Positions 15,054-18,153 of a stretch of 18,153 nucleotides of DNA are shown here, piece by piece. Each line of letters begins with the position of its first letter. Position 1 is the first letter of the stretch. The stretch covers positions 1-18,153 of the forward strand of contig CAYSLJ010000139.1 of NCBI GenBank assembly GCA_964431735.1. Direction: 5' to 3'. Below the pieces are notes generated by a model. That model saw only the letters and a list, made by a program, of their open reading frames with translations. It did no database searches and was not told the DNA's origin. The translations under genes were made by a program, and so were the position numbers. This DNA comes from CALARM01 sp964431735. GTDB taxonomy: Bacteria; Vulcanimicrobiota; SpSt-956; JAKJGF01.

Positions 15054-15962
15054 ATGAAGGACTCGAAAATTTGCCTGATTTTCAATCCTATCTCAGGACT
15101 GTCAATGAAAGGTATTACCAGGTTTCATCCTCTTGAAGATATTATAGAAGTTTTTTCTCAGGAGAGAATTTCCATTACTATCAAGACGACGGCCAGAACA
15201 GGAGACGGAACCCGTCTTACCCGGGAATCTGTCAGGCAGGGCTATAGCCATATAATTGCCTGTGGAGGAGACGGAACTATCAATGAAGTAGTTAACGGTA
15301 TTGTAGATACAAATGTCGTCATGGGAATTATTCCTCTGGGAACAGAAAATATACTTGCGAAATCTATGGATGTTCCTCTTGATACAAAACAGGCATGCAG
15401 ACATTTTCTGGAAGCTTCAGAGCAAATATGGGATGTAGGTGTTGCAAATGGCCGTCATTTCCTGATTACGTCGGGGATTGGTCTTGATGCCAGGGTAGTC
15501 TATGAGATGGAACCTGCCCTGAAGAAAGCTATGGGCAGTTTCGGATTTATCCTTAAAGGAGCACAGATGCTTTTTCTAGAAAATGAGAAAAAAAGCACAA
15601 GAGCAAAAATTCATTTTCTGGATAAAAATATTACCTATGAGTCACCTTTCTGGCTCATTGTTATAGGGAATCTTGCCTACTACGGAGGCGGTGTTAAACT
15701 GGCATTAAAAGCCATACCCAATGACGGAGCTCTCGATGTAATAGTAATACCTTTTTCAGATGATGCAGTTGATATTGCTACAAGAGTGCTGGAAGTTTTC
15801 ACAGAAAGCCATCTGGACTGGGGAGAAATACCGTATTTTACTTCCAGTGAATTTGAGATTACAACAGACCCTCCCGTATACTGTCAGATAGACGGTGAAC
15901 TCCTTGGAAAAACCCCTGTTCATTATTCTATAAAACCTCTTGCCATAAAGGTGAAATTTTAA
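15054..15962 (+). CDS. Diacylglycerol kinase-family lipid kinase (YegS/BmrU-like)
   Basis: A 302-residue enzyme of the DAGK catalytic family, phosphorylating diacylglycerol, sphingosine-like or related lipids with ATP at the membrane. Visible motifs are NPISG (11-15) and the nucleotide-binding CGGDGTINEVVNG (70-82), followed by GTENILAKS, a variant of the GTxNDxAR motif. The C-terminal beta-rich half includes GALDVIVIP and a late YCQIDGE. All expected motifs are present and the length is typical (about 300). The start is ATG 15054 with TGGAGG at 15043-15048; an in-frame ATG at 14997 lacks a site. The stop overlaps by 1 nt the start of the kinase-propeller gene (TAATG), so the pair are co-translated. 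The lipid substrate cannot be read from the sequence. Confidence 0.92.
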   Translation: MKDSKICLIFNPISGLSMKGITRFHPLEDIIEVFSQERISITIKTTARTGDGTRLTRESVRQGYSHIIACGGDGTINEVVNGIVDTNVVMGIIPLGTENILAKSMDVPLDTKQACRHFLEASEQIWDVGVANGRHFLITSGIGLDARVVYEMEPALKKAMGSFGFILKGAQMLFLENEKKSTRAKIHFLDKNITYESPFWLIVIGNLAYYGGGVKLALKAIPNDGALDVIVIPFSDDAVDIATRVLEVFTESHLDWGEIPYFTSSEFEITTDPPVYCQIDGELLGKTPVHYSIKPLAIKVKF

Positions 15963-17998
15963 TGATAGATCTTCTGAAAGCAGACACAATACTTAAAGAC
16001 AGGTATGTTATAGTTAAAGTCCTTGGAAGAGGGGGCTGGGGTGTTGTATATCTGGCAAGAGACATGAGATTGAACAGTAAATTCTGGGCAGTGAAAGAAA
16101 TGTTTGCCCTTTGCAGTGACGGAAGGGGCGGTTTTTGTCTTAATGAAAGCTCCATTCCTGAACGTTCTGCTGATGAAGATGAACAGTTTGAAAAAGAAGT
16201 ACTGGAACAGTTCAAAACAGAAGCAGAAATACTTTCGTCTCTGGAACATCCTTATCTGACAAGGGTTCTTGACTGGTTTTACGAGAATAACAGATATTAT
16301 TTTGTAATGGATTATGTAGAAGGGAAAACATTTTTTCAGCTTGTAAAAGAAAGTAAAGATTTTCTCAGGGAAGCAGATGTTATTGAATGGGCTTTACAGG
16401 TCTGTGATGTTCTTTTTTATATTCACAGCAGAAATCCTCCTGTTATATTCAGAGATTTAACACCTGCAAATATAATGGTAAATAAGGAAAATAAGATAAA
16501 GCTCATAGATTTTGGCCTTGCCAAGCTATACAATGCCTTTAAAGCCACAAGGGCTATTATAAAAACAGGTTCCCCCGGTTTCTGTCCTCCCGAACAGTAC
16601 GGCTTTGGCCCTACAGATGGAAGAAGTGATATATATTCTTTCGGAGCCACTCTTTATTATCTTATAACATCTAAAATACCAAAGGAATCTATTTATATTT
16701 ACAATAACAGTTCCGAACTTGTTCCCCCGGCAGAGATAAACCCTTCCATTTCAAAGGAGTTACAGAGGATTATCCTCAAGGCTATGAATGTAGAAAGTTC
16801 CAATCGTTACGGACATGTAGAAGAGATGAAGCAGGATTTTATATATTTAAAAGAAAATCTCTGGGCAAAACATAAGGTTATAAGCTGTTTTGCATGTTCT
16901 GAAAAGAATTCTCTGGAAGTAAATAACTGTACCGGATGTAAGAAAATACTGGATGAAGAAAAAGCTCTGTTTTTTTACAGGCCGGGCTGGACTATGTTTC
17001 GTTCTTCTCCCGATAGAACCGGTTCTTTCCCGGAACGATTATTTCCTGTTGAAAAATGGGTTTTCATTACCGGTGATAAAATACATTCTTCCCCTGCTGT
17101 CACTGAAAAGGAGGTGTTTGTTGGATCCTGTGACGGTAGTCTTTACAGTATTGATAGAGAGACAGGTACCGAGATATGGAGATTTTCTGCAGAAGGAAAA
17201 ATATTTTCTTCTCCTTCTGTTATTCATAATATGGTTTATTTTGGCTCATCTGGCGGGTCTGTGTACGGACTTGATATAAAAACAGGTGAAAAAATCTGGA
17301 ATTTCAAAACAAAAGCCATTGTTAAATCATCACCTGCAATATATGGGGATTCGATTTTTTTCGGTTCAGGAGATTCCTGTTTTTACTGCCTTGATCTGGA
17401 AAAAGGAGTGAAAAAGTGGTATTTTAAAAGTGAAGACAGGATTAACTCCACACCATCAATAACGGAAGGAAGAATTTTCTTTGCCTCTTCCGATAGAAAC
17501 TTTTATTGTCTGGACTGTAATACGGGAGAATTAATATGGAAAACTCAACTGGAAAACGATATTCTTTCTTCACCTGCTTTATACGGTAACACACTTTTTA
17601 TAGGAGCAGGAGAAATCTTATATGGAATAGATGTTACAGAAGGGAATGTAATATGGCAGTTTAGAACAGGCGATCACATAACAACCTGTCCCTGTACAGG
17701 TTACGGAAGAGTTTACATTGGAAGCTATGATGGCAATCTCTATGCTCTGGATATGGATACAGGCAAATGTATATGGAAATTTTTTACAGATGATAAAATT
17801 GTTTCTTCTCCAGCCCTTGGTTTTGGTACGGTATATTTCGGAAGCTGCGACTGTAATATTTATGCCCTTGACGCCAGAACAGGCATCAGGAGATGGAGCT
17901 ATTACCTTGGAGATGAGATATATTCTTCACCTTCTGTCATAGAAAGAACACTTTATATAGGATGTAATAACGGAAATTTGTATGCACTCAAGTTTTGA
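15962..17998 (+). CDS. Ser/Thr kinase with zinc ribbon and PQQ-type propeller
   Basis: A 678-residue three-part protein. Residues about 15-290 are a bacterial eukaryotic-like Ser/Thr kinase: glycine loop GRGGWGVVY (22-30), ATP-contacting Lys45 in WAVKEM, catalytic loop FRDLTPAN with Asp165 and Asn170, DFG at 183-185, and activation-loop end GSPGFCPPEQYG. The usual HRD histidine is Phe163 and the following Lys is Thr167, changes seen in some bacterial relatives and not by themselves proof of inactivity. A zinc ribbon C309-x2-C312-x10-C323-x2-C326 links to eight PQQ-like propeller blades (about 365-678), each ending in a strand such as VYFGSxDGxLYALD and a Trp. The propeller probably senses or binds a protein; no membrane segment is evident between them, so it is likely cytoplasmic. 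The overlap with the lipid kinase suggests joint regulation. Confidence 0.93.
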   Translation: MIDLLKADTILKDRYVIVKVLGRGGWGVVYLARDMRLNSKFWAVKEMFALCSDGRGGFCLNESSIPERSADEDEQFEKEVLEQFKTEAEILSSLEHPYLTRVLDWFYENNRYYFVMDYVEGKTFFQLVKESKDFLREADVIEWALQVCDVLFYIHSRNPPVIFRDLTPANIMVNKENKIKLIDFGLAKLYNAFKATRAIIKTGSPGFCPPEQYGFGPTDGRSDIYSFGATLYYLITSKIPKESIYIYNNSSELVPPAEINPSISKELQRIILKAMNVESSNRYGHVEEMKQDFIYLKENLWAKHKVISCFACSEKNSLEVNNCTGCKKILDEEKALFFYRPGWTMFRSSPDRTGSFPERLFPVEKWVFITGDKIHSSPAVTEKEVFVGSCDGSLYSIDRETGTEIWRFSAEGKIFSSPSVIHNMVYFGSSGGSVYGLDIKTGEKIWNFKTKAIVKSSPAIYGDSIFFGSGDSCFYCLDLEKGVKKWYFKSEDRINSTPSITEGRIFFASSDRNFYCLDCNTGELIWKTQLENDILSSPALYGNTLFIGAGEILYGIDVTEGNVIWQFRTGDHITTCPCTGYGRVYIGSYDGNLYALDMDTGKCIWKFFTDDKIVSSPALGFGTVYFGSCDCNIYALDARTGIRRWSYYLGDEIYSSPSVIERTLYIGCNNGNLYALKF

Positions 17999-18001
17999 TT
18001 G

Positions 18002-18015
18002 GTGAGTCGTGAGAA
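18002..18015 (+). repeat. GTRANNN heptads (2 units)
   Basis: GTGAGTC and GTGAGAA directly follow the kinase gene and face the reverse units at 18047-18074. Together they could form a short hairpin acting as a terminator. Confidence 0.5.
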
Positions 18016-18046
18016 ATAAACAGATTTTGTGCATCAATTTAACCGG

Positions 18047-18074
18047 TCACCGCTCATCAGTCACTGGTCACTGA
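18047..18074 (-). repeat. Reverse heptads (4 units)
   Basis: TCACCGC, TCATCAG, TCACTGG and TCACTGA are in exact phase and run into the start of palindromic element copy B at 18071, so the heptads and the element touch. Confidence 0.6.
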
Positions 18075-18153
18075 GTATCGTAACAGGCAAATTGGTACCC
18101 CAAAAAAATATGGCACTCACTCCTGTCCCTGGCCGGGCTCTGGAGGAAAAGAT
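18071..18153. repeat. Palindromic element, copy B, truncated by window edge
   Basis: This is about 90 percent identical by eye to the left arm of copy A (7524-7605), with one extra C in the run after GGTACC. The rest of the element, including the expected reverse-complement arm, lies beyond the window. The differences include GAGTATC versus GAGTACC, where the T still pairs by wobble with GGTAC downstream, and CATAC versus CACTC in the local stem. Confidence 0.75.

Overview
The window is an AT-rich bacterial chromosome segment with compact, mostly co-directional genes, long intergenic stretches full of short repeats, and strong Shine-Dalgarno sites. No rRNA, tRNA or phylogenetic marker is present, so taxonomy is uncertain. 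A Ser/Thr kinase fused to a PQQ-type propeller, a Kelch protein, many signal peptides and the repeat-rich spacers resemble uncultivated deep-branching lineages such as the Eremiobacterota/Wallbacteria type. That is an impression, not a result.

Layout. 1-424: spacer with a 23-bp perfect palindrome and heptad repeats. 425-1457: a stand-alone response regulator and a small exported protein, 4 nt apart. 1493-2860 (minus): dihydrolipoamide dehydrogenase, convergent with the previous pair across a 33-nt hairpin. 2861-3240: spacer with divergent promoters and several heptad arrays. 3241-5156: an AraC-type regulator followed after 2 nt by a MurG-like glycosyltransferase. 5293-7113: an exported Kelch-propeller protein with an unrecognised C-terminal half. 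7114-7806: a long spacer with a heptad array, a promoter and a ~250-bp imperfect palindromic element. 7807-13433: a cation (probably Ca2+) P-type ATPase, a CstA-type carbon-starvation/pyruvate transporter, an ECF-transporter S component and a SAM methyltransferase. The last three overlap or nearly touch, so they look like one operon. 13434-13627: a dense heptad spacer that runs up to the ribosome binding site of a membrane-anchored Pro/Thr-rich protein with five Cys-Tyr repeats (13628-14338). 14388-14852 (minus): an orphan IS3-type OrfA. 15054-17998: a diacylglycerol-kinase-like lipid kinase overlapping by 1 nt a Ser/Thr kinase, zinc-ribbon and 8-bladed PQQ-propeller protein. 17999-18153: more heptads and the first 83 bp of a second copy of the palindromic element, cut by the window edge.

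Theme. The coding genes are mostly recognisable families: signalling, envelope, ion and metabolite transport. The unusual content is non-coding or repetitive. A 7-bp-period repeat family (GTRANNN and its complement, including CGC-rich and CAGC-type variants) occupies almost every long spacer, often in oppositely oriented pairs and often in putative mRNA leaders. A ~250-bp palindromic element occurs at least twice. One copy begins about where the transcript of the P-type ATPase should start. The Cys-Tyr repeat protein is the least familiar protein here. No complete new defence or mobile system can be claimed from this window.
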